DNA from: an uncultured Bacteroidota bacterium
GTDB taxonomy: Bacteria > Bacteroidota > Rhodothermia > Rhodothermales > Salinibacteraceae
Assembly: GCA_913055845.1 (NCBI GenBank)
Contig: CAJXKO010000017.1
Span: 1-38,501, forward strand
DNA: 38,501 nt
Reading direction: 5' to 3'
In this document: positions 26,391 to 33,324 of the stretch, in pieces
How positions within the stretch are numbered: the stretch's first letter is position 1
Layout of the letters: the number at the start of each line of letters is the position of its first letter
Position numbers and translations under genes: made by a program
The notes under the pieces: model-generated
The model's input: the letters and a program-made list of their open reading frames with translations, nothing else
Databases searched by the model: none
What the model was told of the DNA's origin: nothing

Positions 26391-28511
26391 TCAAGCGGGT
26401 GCCTGGGCCGTGGCCTCCGCCACGACCTCTTCCTGCACGTTTCCGGGCATGGCCTCGTAGTGACTGAACTGCGTGTGGTGCAGCCCCCGGCCCTGCGTGA
26501 GTGAGCGGAGCGTGGTGGCGTACTGGTGGAGCTCCGCCTCGGGCACCTCCGCGGTAATTTTCTGCAGGGGCCCCTGCGTGTCGATCCCCTGCACGCGGCC
26601 TCGGCGCGTGTTGAGGTCGCTGATGATGTCCCCCGTGTAATCGTCGGGGGTGGTGATGGTGATCGTGTGGATCGGTTCCAAAAGGACGGGGTTGGCCTTC
26701 TGGAAGGCGCCCCGGAAGCAGGCGAACGCGGCGCGTTTGAAGGCTGCCTCGTTCGAGTCGACCGGGTGCATCCCCCCGTCGTAGATGACGATCCGCACGT
26801 TCCCGACGGGGAAGCCGGCCACCGGGCCCTCCTCCATCGTGCTCAATACGCCCTTCTTAATGGACGAGAAGAACTTGTTCATGTCAATGACGCCCCCGAC
26901 GATGGCGTTTACGAAGTGGATCTCGGCCCCCCACTCCGTTTCCACCACGTCTTCGCCCCGAACGTCCACGGAGTCCGGCGGGTGAAAGTCCCCGTCGTAC
27001 GGCTCTACGAGCATCGAGATATCGGCAAATTCGCCGGCCCCGCCCGACTGCTTCTTGTGGCGATAGTCGGCCGTGGCACGGTTCTGGATTGTCTCCCGGT
27101 ATGAGATGCGGGGTTGTACGAACTCAACCTCTACGCCGGCCTGGCGCTCTAGCCGCCCCTTCGCGATTTGCAGGTGCATCTCGCCGAGGCCGCTCAGCGT
27201 GAGTTGGTTGAGCAGCGCGTCGTGGTTGAAGACAAGCGACGGGTCCTCGTCGGTAATCTGATGGAGGCCGCGGGCCAGTTTGTCCTCCTGACCCTCCTGC
27301 ACGGGCCGAACGGCCATGCGGTAGCGGGGATCAGGGAACTGGATAGGGGGGACGACGAGGTCGGAGCCCTTTGGGCGGAGCGTGTCGTTGGTGTTGGTGT
27401 CGTCGAGCTTCACGAGGGCCCCGAGGTCCCCGGCCACCAGGCGCGGGATTTGGTTGCGGTCCTCACCGTTGAGCTGGTAGATCTGCCCGATCCGTTCGGT
27501 GCTTCCGGTAGTAGCATTCTCGAGGTCCTGCCCCGATTCGATGGTGCCGTCGAAGACACGGACGTACGAGTACTCCCCCACGTGCTCCTGGGCCATGGTG
27601 CGGTACACGAACGCGAGCGGGTCGCCGTCGGCGTCGGCTCGCACCTCTCGGCCATTCTCCGTCTCGACCAGCCGGCTGGCAGGGGAGGGGCACACGCCCG
27701 TAATGAAGTTGAGCAAGCGCCCGACCCCGATGGCCTCCGTGGCACTGGTTACGAACACAGGATAGAGCGACCGGTCGATCATGGCGGCCCGGAGTCCGTT
27801 TCGCATCTGATCTTCCGTCAGTTCGCCCTGCTCGAAATACGTCTCCATGAGCCGGTCGTCGCTGGCGGCTATGTCTTCGACCAGCGTCTCGTGGAGGTCA
27901 TGTGCCCGGTCCTCGAACGCGTCGTCGATGGGCTGCACCTTCGGCTCGGTCGCGCCTTCGGGGTAGTACAGTTGGCGCAGGCGCAGCACATCGACCAGGG
28001 TGCGGGTGCCCTCGCCCGCGGGAATTTGCACGACCGTGGCGCCCCGTCCAAAGCGGTCCTCAATTTCGTCGACGATCGAGGAAAAGTCGGCGCTGGCGTG
28101 GTCGATATGGTTGAGCACGAACAGGGATGGCGTTTCCGTCTGCTCGCCGTAGCCCCAGGCCATCTCCGTGCCCACTTCCACACCCGAGCGCGCATCCATG
28201 ACGTACACGGCCGTGTCCGCCACGCGCATGGAAGCGATCACCTCACTTGCAAAGTCCGGATACCCGGGCGTGTCCAGAATGTTGACCTTGGTGTCGTCCC
28301 ATTTGGCGTGGAGCAGCGTGGCGAAAATTGACATCTGCCGCTCCTTTTCGCTGGCGTGGTAGTCGCTTTTGGTCGTGCCCTCGGACACGGAGCCGGCGCG
28401 GGGGAGGGCACCGCTCACGTGAAGCATGGCTTCGGACAAGGCCGTTTTGCCGCTGCCCTGGTGGCCCACCAGGGCAATGTTTCGGATCTGATTGGGGGCG
28501 GAAATCGTCAT
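26391..28511 (-). CDS. Elongation-factor-G-like GTPase (EF-G paralogue)
   Basis: A 706-residue translational GTPase with EF-G domain order. The G domain has P-loop GHQGSGKT (16-23), G3 DTPGYPDF (80-87), and a switch I region reading EKERQMSI (55-62) where canonical EF-G has RGITI. The G4 motif is NHID (134-137) instead of NKxD, which should weaken or alter guanine specificity. Later domains are present: LSGLGEMHLQIAKGRL (domain III), GGAGEFADISMLVEP (domain IV start), GVIDMNKFFSSIKKG, and PLQKITAEVPEAELHQYATTLRSLTQGRG (the LQKITAEVPEAE part of domain V). This fits the EF-G2-type paralogues rather than the main fusA. No rpsL, rpsG or tuf gene is nearby, which supports that. Its role in translation is not established. 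Confidence 0.88.
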   Translation of the reverse strand: MTISAPNQIRNIALVGHQGSGKTALSEAMLHVSGALPRAGSVSEGTTKSDYHASEKERQMSIFATLLHAKWDDTKVNILDTPGYPDFASEVIASMRVADTAVYVMDARSGVEVGTEMAWGYGEQTETPSLFVLNHIDHASADFSSIVDEIEDRFGRGATVVQIPAGEGTRTLVDVLRLRQLYYPEGATEPKVQPIDDAFEDRAHDLHETLVEDIAASDDRLMETYFEQGELTEDQMRNGLRAAMIDRSLYPVFVTSATEAIGVGRLLNFITGVCPSPASRLVETENGREVRADADGDPLAFVYRTMAQEHVGEYSYVRVFDGTIESGQDLENATTGSTERIGQIYQLNGEDRNQIPRLVAGDLGALVKLDDTNTNDTLRPKGSDLVVPPIQFPDPRYRMAVRPVQEGQEDKLARGLHQITDEDPSLVFNHDALLNQLTLSGLGEMHLQIAKGRLERQAGVEVEFVQPRISYRETIQNRATADYRHKKQSGGAGEFADISMLVEPYDGDFHPPDSVDVRGEDVVETEWGAEIHFVNAIVGGVIDMNKFFSSIKKGVLSTMEEGPVAGFPVGNVRIVIYDGGMHPVDSNEAAFKRAAFACFRGAFQKANPVLLEPIHTITITTPDDYTGDIISDLNTRRGRVQGIDTQGPLQKITAEVPEAELHQYATTLRSLTQGRGLHHTQFSHYEAMPGNVQEEVVAEATAQAPA

Positions 28512-28594
28512 CGGCTCAGAGGCATTGGTGAACGGAGGCGAGGCGTGCGTCTTGGCGGGCCGGGGCCGACCGGGTCGGGCCCGCTAGGCTTTTC

Positions 28595-28625
28595 TAAGTT
28601 TACGGAAAGAGCCGGGAGAATCAAA
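28595..28625 (-). promoter_or_regulatory. Promoter of the EF-G-like gene
   Basis: On the minus strand TTTG (28622-28625) is followed after exactly 19 bases by TAAACTTA (28595-28602), a good fit to the Bacteroidota TTTG-N19-TAnnTTTG promoter. Transcription would start near 28588, giving a leader of about 75 bases. The rest of the 260-base divergent gap shows no gene. Confidence 0.5.
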
Positions 28626-28771
28626 GCGCTTTTGCCGCGGCAGAAGAGGCTGATCGGTGGATGAGACACCTCCTCGGGGCCGCCGAGCAAAGGGAGGGAA
28701 GCGAAACATGGCTTCCCCAATAGGGTTTTCAGGAGACGCTTTGCGTCCATCGCATCAGCAGCCCTTGTCTT

Positions 28772-29263
28772 ATGGCGTCTGTTCCGTCGAATTGGTCGTC
28801 GCACCTGAAGGCCTTTGGGGGCGGCATCGTATTGGCTCTCATCGGGCTTGGTTTGTACTGGCAGTTTGGGACCTCGCCCAATCTGCCCACTGTGACCGTC
28901 TACAAGAGTCCCTCCTGCAACTGCTGTCAAAAATGGGTGACCCACATGCGGGATCAGGGCTTTCCGGTCGAGATTAAGTCGGAGTTCAACCTGAAACCGG
29001 TGAAGCAGCAGCTAGGAGTGCCGGGAGCGCTGGCCTCCTGCCACACGGCGGTGGTGGGCGACTACGTGCTGGAGGGCCATGTGCCAGCGGAGGACGTGAA
29101 GGGGTTGCTCCGCCAGACGCCGGATGTACGGGGACTCAGCGTGCCCGGCATGCCGGTCGGGTCGCCCGGAATGGAGCGGGGAGATCGCGTGGAGCCCTAC
29201 GAAGTGGTGGCCTTTACCCCGGCGGGCGATACCAGCGTGGTCGCCAAGTACGGCCCGCGCTGA
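28772..29263 (+). CDS. Membrane-anchored DUF411 protein
   Basis: A 163-residue protein with one N-terminal membrane helix (about 14-32) and a DUF411 domain outside the membrane. The domain starts TVTVYKSPSCNCCQKWV, with Cys49, Cys51 and Cys52 as probable metal or redox ligands. SCHTAVVGDYVLEGHVPAEDV (split here as SCHTAVV and YVLEGHVPAEDV) gives Cys90, His91 and His103, and GMPVGSPGME is a Met-containing loop. DUF411 proteins are often found in copper- or other metal-resistance loci, which suggests metal handling in the periplasm. The ATG at 28772 precedes the membrane helix. It is followed 41 bases later by the DUF1684 lipoprotein gene, likely the same transcript. No copper ATPase or CopA/B is present in the window. 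Confidence 0.85.
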   Translation: MASVPSNWSSHLKAFGGGIVLALIGLGLYWQFGTSPNLPTVTVYKSPSCNCCQKWVTHMRDQGFPVEIKSEFNLKPVKQQLGVPGALASCHTAVVGDYVLEGHVPAEDVKGLLRQTPDVRGLSVPGMPVGSPGMERGDRVEPYEVVAFTPAGDTSVVAKYGPR

Positions 29264-29304
29264 CCGTGAGCAGTGGGGGATGAACGCTTTTCTGTGAGGA
29301 AGAG

Positions 29305-29934
29305 ATGCCGATGGTTGCGTTTCGGATCCTGCTTGTTGGGAGTGCACTGATTCTGCTACCGGCGTGTGGCGACGAGACAGCGTCGACCAGCGACTACGAA
29401 CAAACGGTCATGCAGGACCGCGTTCAGCGCGACATGCGGATGCGGGACAAAGAAAGTGTGGTTCCCCCTCGCCGCCGGGATGCCTTTCAGGGCCTTGACT
29501 ACTACAAGGTCGATCCGGCGTACCGCTACGTGGTCCCGCTTGACCGCTTTGCCTCCCCCGACACGGTGATGATGGCGGAGAGCACGGGAGGACTCCGCCC
29601 GCAGGCCCAAATTGGAGAGGTGACGGTGCCCCTCCCCACCGGTCCCGTCGACCTGATGGTGTTTCGGGGCGAGAGCGACGAGCCGAGGGGGCGTCGATGG
29701 ATCCCGTTTGCCGACTCGACCAACGACCACGCCACGTACAAGGGCGGCCGCTACGTGGATCTCAAATCGGCCTCCGGCGACTCGGTGGTAGTGGACTTCA
29801 ACCGGGCGTACAATCCCACCTGCGCGTACAACCCGGAGTTTGCTTGCCCGCTACCGCCCCCTGAAAATCGGCTGAATGTGCCGGTGCCGGCGGGGGAACG
29901 ACGGCCAATTTTTGGGGGCAGCAGCTCATCGTAA
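29305..29934 (+). CDS. DUF1684 lipoprotein
   Basis: A 209-residue lipoprotein. The signal ends in lipobox LPA-C with Cys21. The C-terminal half has the DUF1684 pattern: VPLPTGPVDLMVFRGE, WIPFADSTNDHATYKGGRYVD, then VDFNRAYNPTCAYNPEFACPL and PPENRLNVPVPAGE. The conserved end block with its two cysteines (Cys in NPTCAYN and in EFACPLP) suggests a disulfide or metal site. The molecular function of DUF1684 is not known to me. The ATG at 29305 is used; a second ATG at 29311 would give a nearly identical signal. It follows the DUF411 gene and precedes the TPP riboswitch, so it marks the end of that transcript, though I see no terminator. Confidence 0.85.
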   Translation: MPMVAFRILLVGSALILLPACGDETASTSDYEQTVMQDRVQRDMRMRDKESVVPPRRRDAFQGLDYYKVDPAYRYVVPLDRFASPDTVMMAESTGGLRPQAQIGEVTVPLPTGPVDLMVFRGESDEPRGRRWIPFADSTNDHATYKGGRYVDLKSASGDSVVVDFNRAYNPTCAYNPEFACPLPPPENRLNVPVPAGERRPIFGGSSSS

Positions 29935-29993
29935 CGCTGAGTCGTCGCTGTGGGCGAGTTGACGGTGGGCCGCAGAGCGGATTCGTTGGAACT

Positions 29994-30001
29994 TACATTC
30001 G
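29994..30001 (+). promoter_or_regulatory. Candidate -7 element before the TPP riboswitch
   Basis: TACATTCG fits TAnnTTTG with one mismatch. Transcription would start at about 30008, right at the first strand of the aptamer stem P1. No TTG lies at the right distance upstream, so the call rests on position. Confidence 0.35.
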
Positions 30002-30002
30002 A

Positions 30003-30100
30003 CCCCCGAGGCCAGGGGTGCCCCGCCGCTCGGCGTGGGCTGAGAGAGACCCTCCGAACCTGATCCGGTTCGTACCGGCGCAGGAAGCGTCGTCGCACTC
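30003..30100 (+). promoter_or_regulatory. TPP riboswitch (THI element)
   Basis: A complete thiamine-pyrophosphate aptamer. The conserved blocks are in order: AGGGGTGCC (30014-30022), GGCTGAGAGAGACCCT (30038-30053), CGAACCTGATCCGGTT (30055-30070) and CCGGCGCAGGAA (30075-30086). P1 can form between CGA-GC (30007-30012) and GC-TCG (30087-30092) with one mismatch; P2 pairs GGGT (30016-30019) with ACCC (30049-30052). The match to the THI box is strong. It controls the short-chain dehydrogenase gene starting at 30175. Confidence 0.95.
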
Positions 30101-30127
30101 CGAGACGAGTCTGGAAGGGACGATTCG

Positions 30128-30162
30128 CCCCTGGCTTCCTCGTTCGTTTCACTCGAAGCCAG
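30128..30162 (+). promoter_or_regulatory. Switching hairpin of the riboswitch expression platform
   Basis: CTGGCTTC (30131-30138) pairs perfectly with GAAGCCAG (30155-30162), ending 12 bases before the ATG at 30175. The same left arm, as CCCCTGGCTTC (30128-30138), can instead pair over 11 bases (one G-U) with GAGGCCAGGGG (30008-30018), which is part of aptamer stems P1 and P2. The two pairings exclude each other, so folding of the aptamer should favour the hairpin next to the start codon. Confidence 0.65.
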
Positions 30163-30174
30163 ACCCCATACGCC

Positions 30175-30939
30175 ATGCTCGATCTCCACCAGCAAGTCGT
30201 TGTTATTACCGGGGCCAGCCGAGGGCTCGGGGCCGCCATCGCCCGCGCTTTTGGACGAGAGGGAGCCCGGGTCGTGGTGAACTACCACCAGAGCGCGGAG
30301 CGTGCCAAGGCTGTCGCCGCGGATATCGGCGAGCGGGCCCTTCCGGTACAGGCCGACGTGCGCGCTCCGGACGCCGTGCAGGCGATGATTGACACTGCCA
30401 CCGACCACTTCGGCACCCCTGTCACCACGGCGGTCCACAACGCCCTCGTGGACTACCGCTTCGACCCCGACGCCCGGGCGACCGTCGACACGATTGAGTG
30501 GGCCGACTACCAGGCCCAGCTCGATGGCTCTGTGAAGGGGGCACTCCACCTGTTGAAGGCCTGTCTGCCGGGGATGCGGGCCGCGGGCACGGGGCGCTTC
30601 ATTGGAATCAGCTCCAATCTCGTGCAGGACCCGGCGGTGGCCTACCACGACTACACGACCGGGAAGACAGCGCTCCTGGGGTTTGTGCGGAACGTTGCCC
30701 AGGAGCTCGGAGAAGAAGGCATCACGGCCAATCTGGTGTCGGGCGGACTGCTCGACGAGACGGACGCTAGTGCCGCCACCTCGGACGCCGTGTTCGACAT
30801 TATCGAGCAAAACACGCCCCGTGGGACGGTGACGACGCCGGAAGAGGTAGCCGACGCTGTGTTGTTCTTTGCCTCCCCTTGGGCCCGCGCGGTCACTGGA
30901 CAGAACTTGATTGTCGACGGTGGGCTCGTCATGCAGTAG
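30175..30939 (+). CDS. Short-chain dehydrogenase/reductase under TPP control
   Basis: A 254-residue classical SDR, similar to 3-oxoacyl-ACP reductase (FabG). It has the cofactor motif TGASRGLG (12-19), the catalytic Ser147 in GISSN, and the YTTGK motif with Tyr160 and Lys164. An NYHQSAERAK stretch after the second strand (about 41-50) suggests NADP preference. The C-terminus TGQNLIVDGG is typical. The gene is the only one between the TPP riboswitch and tsaB, so control by thiamine diphosphate is direct. FabG itself is not normally thiamine-regulated, so this enzyme probably acts in thiamine synthesis, salvage or precursor metabolism. I recall that an SDR named oarX was listed among predicted THI-regulated genes; this was not checked. 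The ATG at 30175 lacks a clear Shine-Dalgarno. Confidence 0.9.
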   Translation: MLDLHQQVVVITGASRGLGAAIARAFGREGARVVVNYHQSAERAKAVAADIGERALPVQADVRAPDAVQAMIDTATDHFGTPVTTAVHNALVDYRFDPDARATVDTIEWADYQAQLDGSVKGALHLLKACLPGMRAAGTGRFIGISSNLVQDPAVAYHDYTTGKTALLGFVRNVAQELGEEGITANLVSGGLLDETDASAATSDAVFDIIEQNTPRGTVTTPEEVADAVLFFASPWARAVTGQNLIVDGGLVMQ

Positions 30940-30984
30940 TCCCGCAGCCCCGCGACTCTTTCCGTACGCTTCGATTCGATCCTG

Positions 30985-31689
30985 GTGCTACTTCTCGCCC
31001 TCGAGACCGCTACGACCACCTGTGGAGTGGCCATCCTACGAGACGACGCCGTGCTTGCGTCTGCTCACCTGCATCGCCCCCGCGTCCACGCCGAGCGCCT
31101 GACGCCGCTTGTGGAGGATGTGCTTGCCCACGCCAATGTGCAACCGGGAGGGCTGGACGCGGTGGCCGTTTCGATGGGACCAGGCTCGTATACTGGGCTC
31201 CGCATCGGCGTGAGCACGGCGAAGGGGTGGGCGCTGGCCACTGGTGCGGACCTGGTCGGCGTACCCACCCTTGCGGCCTACACCGCGCAACTGCGACCCG
31301 TCGTCGCAACAGGCGATGTGGTCTGCGGTCTCCTTGACGCCCGACGCGACGAGGTCTACGCGGGGGCGTACCGCCGTACGTCCGACGGGATGACCGAGCA
31401 CGTTCCCACGAAGGCACTGCCGGCGGCGGCACTCCCCGACTGGATGGGGGCCGTAGACGGCCAGCTATGGTTGGTGGGCGATGGGGCGCCGAAGGCAACT
31501 GAGTCGCTCGCTGCGGTTGACGCGCCCCGCACCCTCGTACCGAGCCACGACCTCCCCCCGTCCGCGGCCTGGGTGGCCCGCTGGGGACGGCAGCGTCTGG
31601 CAACGGACGGCCCTGACGACATTGAAGGCTTCGAACCGTTGTACGTCAAAGACGTGCATGCGGCACCGGCCCCCTCGCCCTTCGCCTGA
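30985..31689 (+). CDS. tsaB: tRNA threonylcarbamoyladenosine synthesis protein TsaB
   Basis: TsaB (YeaZ) is the scaffold partner of TsaD and TsaE in adding threonylcarbamoyl to A37 of tRNAs that read ANN codons. The 234-residue product begins LLLALETATTTCGVAI, the usual ASKHA-fold phosphate-1 strand. It has VSMGPGSYTGLRIGVSTAKG and, further on, LLDARRDEVYAGAY, both typical of TsaB. The start is a GTG at 30985. It lies 45 bases after the dehydrogenase gene in the same direction, so it may lie partly under TPP control by read-through. The next gene, accD, probably has its own promoter. Identification is secure. Confidence 0.93.
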   Translation: MLLLALETATTTCGVAILRDDAVLASAHLHRPRVHAERLTPLVEDVLAHANVQPGGLDAVAVSMGPGSYTGLRIGVSTAKGWALATGADLVGVPTLAAYTAQLRPVVATGDVVCGLLDARRDEVYAGAYRRTSDGMTEHVPTKALPAAALPDWMGAVDGQLWLVGDGAPKATESLAAVDAPRTLVPSHDLPPSAAWVARWGRQRLATDGPDDIEGFEPLYVKDVHAAPAPSPFA

Positions 31690-31695
31690 GTTTTG

Positions 31696-31729
31696 TTTGG
31701 ACATTGAGGGCCGGCGTCCTGATCTTTTG
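31696..31729 (+). promoter_or_regulatory. Candidate accD promoter
   Basis: TTTG at 31696-31699 is followed after 22 bases by ATCTTTTG at 31722-31729, which keeps the TTTG end of the TAnnTTTG motif but has AT for TA. Transcription would begin near 31736, about 55 bases before the accD ATG. Confidence 0.3.
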
Positions 31730-31790
31730 CGGCGGTCCTGGGCGGGAGCATCCTCACTATCCACCCCCTGACACCTGTCCCCACATCCCC

Positions 31791-32636
31791 ATGCCCTGGT
31801 TTCGGCGCGAGAAGGCCGGCATCCGTACCACCCGTGAAGAGCAAAACGAAATGCCGGAAGGCCAATGGGTGAAATGTCCAAAGACCGGCGAGATTACCAA
31901 CCGGCGCGAGCTGGAAAACAATCTGCTGGTCTTTCCCGGCTCGGGCTACCACTTTGGGATGGACAGCCATAAGTACTTCAACTTCCTCTTCGACGACGGC
32001 GACTACGACCTACACGACACCGATCTGCGGTCTGTCGACGCCCTCGATTTTGAGGATCGGAAGTCCTACGCGCAGCGGCTGGAGAGCGCCGTGGAGGACA
32101 CCGGACAGAACGAGGCCGCTCAGGCAGCAACCGGGACCGTGGGGGGACACCCAGTGTCGATGGCGGGGATGGACTTTAGCTTTATCGGGGGCTCGATGGG
32201 CTCGGTGGTCGGCGAAATTGTAGCGCGGGCCATCAAACGGGCGTACACGGATAAGATGCCGCTTATCACCATCGCGCAAAGTGGCGGGGCTCGCATGATG
32301 GAGGGTGCCCTCAGCCTCATGCAGATGGCCAAGACCAGCGCCCACCTCACGCGTCTCGACGACGCCGGGCTGCCTTTCATCTCGATTCTCACGCATCCGA
32401 CCACCGGCGGCGTTACAGCATCCTTCGCCATGCTTGGGGACATCCATATCGCCGAGCCGGACGCGCTCATCGGGTTTGCTGGGCCGCGCGTGATCCGGGA
32501 AACCATCGGCTCCGATTTGCCGGAGGGATTCCAAAAGTCGGAGTTCCTGCAGGAGCATGGGTTCGTGGACATGATCGTGGATCGTCGCCGCATGCGTCGC
32601 CGCATCATTGGGCTACTCGATTTGCTGATGGAGTAG
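31791..32636 (+). CDS. accD: Acetyl-CoA carboxylase carboxyltransferase subunit beta
   Basis: Forms, with AccA, the carboxyltransferase that moves the carboxyl group from biotin on AccB to acetyl-CoA, giving malonyl-CoA for fatty-acid synthesis. The 281-residue product starts MPWFRREKAGI, the normal AccD N-terminus. The zinc-ribbon region at 26-52 keeps only one of four ligands: Cys29 is present, while the others read Thr32, Phe48 and Ser51 (KCPKT ... LVFPGS). Loss of these cysteines is, from memory, usual in Bacteroidota AccD. The catalytic core is intact: MDFSFIGGSMGSVVGE, SGGARMMEGALSLMQMAKTS, PTTGGVTASFAMLGDI and LIGFAGPRVIRET. The ATG at 31791 is chosen; an upstream in-frame start at 31704 would add 29 unlikely residues. 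A decayed gene fragment follows directly. Confidence 0.95.
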   Translation: MPWFRREKAGIRTTREEQNEMPEGQWVKCPKTGEITNRRELENNLLVFPGSGYHFGMDSHKYFNFLFDDGDYDLHDTDLRSVDALDFEDRKSYAQRLESAVEDTGQNEAAQAATGTVGGHPVSMAGMDFSFIGGSMGSVVGEIVARAIKRAYTDKMPLITIAQSGGARMMEGALSLMQMAKTSAHLTRLDDAGLPFISILTHPTTGGVTASFAMLGDIHIAEPDALIGFAGPRVIRETIGSDLPEGFQKSEFLQEHGFVDMIVDRRRMRRRIIGLLDLLME

Positions 32637-32853
32637 CGATTCCTAGGGCTGTCCGTGCCGGGTCCTGACCGCCTCCGCCATCTTGCCGACCTCGATCGCT
32701 TCCAGGAAGTTGGGGCGGACGTGGTGGTCGCCGGAGAGGTAGAAACGACGATGCAGATTTCGGACAGGTGCTTCGGCCGTATCAGGTGTCCAGGGGGAAA
32801 TGCGGGCGCAGGTTCAGATCACCCGGTCGCACGGCCCCAAGCTTCTCCGGTAG
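32637..32853 (+). pseudogene. Frameshifted C-terminal remnant of a Kef/TrkA-N-type transport protein
   Basis: Starting immediately after the accD stop codon, one frame reads RLRHLADLDRFQEVGADVVV then AGEVETTMQISDR. This resembles the end of the NAD-binding TrkA-N domain of cation:proton antiporter-2 proteins (KefB/C, YbaL), where GADxVV...E.ET...SxRVL is typical. The reading then shifts twice: the next frame gives VLRPYQVSRG from 32768, and the third gives GEMRAQVQITRSHGPKLLR ending in TAG at 32851-32853. Joined, the three pieces make one continuous, plausible C-terminus, which argues for two single-base indels in a once-functional gene. The membrane part is missing altogether, so the gene was also truncated. 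The family name is from memory of motifs; the decay itself is seen directly. Sequencing error is an alternative for the frameshifts. Confidence 0.6.
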
Positions 32854-33324
32854 GAAAACGAAAGTGGAGGCGGGCAGTCAGCTCGTGGCAATGGGGAGCC
32901 CATCTTCGTGGAGCGCAGTCCTCTGTTCCGACCCGCCGACCCCCAGGCCGGTCCGGGCGCCGCTCCGAAGCGGTGAGGGATTTCGTTGGGGCGGAAGAGT
33001 CGTCTTCCGACGAAAGAAAGGGCGATCGGGAGCAGTTAGACAATAACGACGGGGGCAGGAGAGTTGACCTGCTGGCCAGCGGCTGAAGGGAGAGCGCCCA
33101 TTTTTGATGTGAACGGCGAAGGTGTACATTAGGCGCGGTTTGGATTCGGCAGCTCCCAAGACGCAATTTTTTAGGAGTAACATTATTTGAAGTAACAATG
33201 GTGTCGTATGGCGGCGCACTTCTCCCCTGAAACCCGAAAGCCGCACGCAGTTACCATTGGATGTCGTGTTCACTCGACCTTGCTCCAACCTCCATACTCC
33301 CTCGGACCTGTTACCACGAACTCC
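32854..33324. other. Long non-coding stretch before the propeller cluster
   Basis: About 470 bases with no gene I can support. The right part is AT-rich (33110-33200) and should hold the promoter of the next gene. It contains a direct repeat AGTAACAT (33176-33183) and AGTAACAAT (33191-33199), starting 15 bases apart. I recognise no insertion sequence, RNA gene or riboswitch. Frames in the left part could be further decayed remains of the neighbour at 32637 or of something else. Confidence 0.45.

Noticed and set aside
25969-26394. 141-codon minus-strand frame between treT and the EF-G-like gene
   Set aside because: It has no recognisable domain, is rich in Arg, Ser and Pro as chance frames are here, and overlaps both the treT start and the hairpin after the EF-G-like gene.
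32655-33086. A single intact 143-residue gene after accD
   Set aside because: Only its first 40 or so residues look like protein; the homologous continuation is in the other two frames, so it is a broken remnant.
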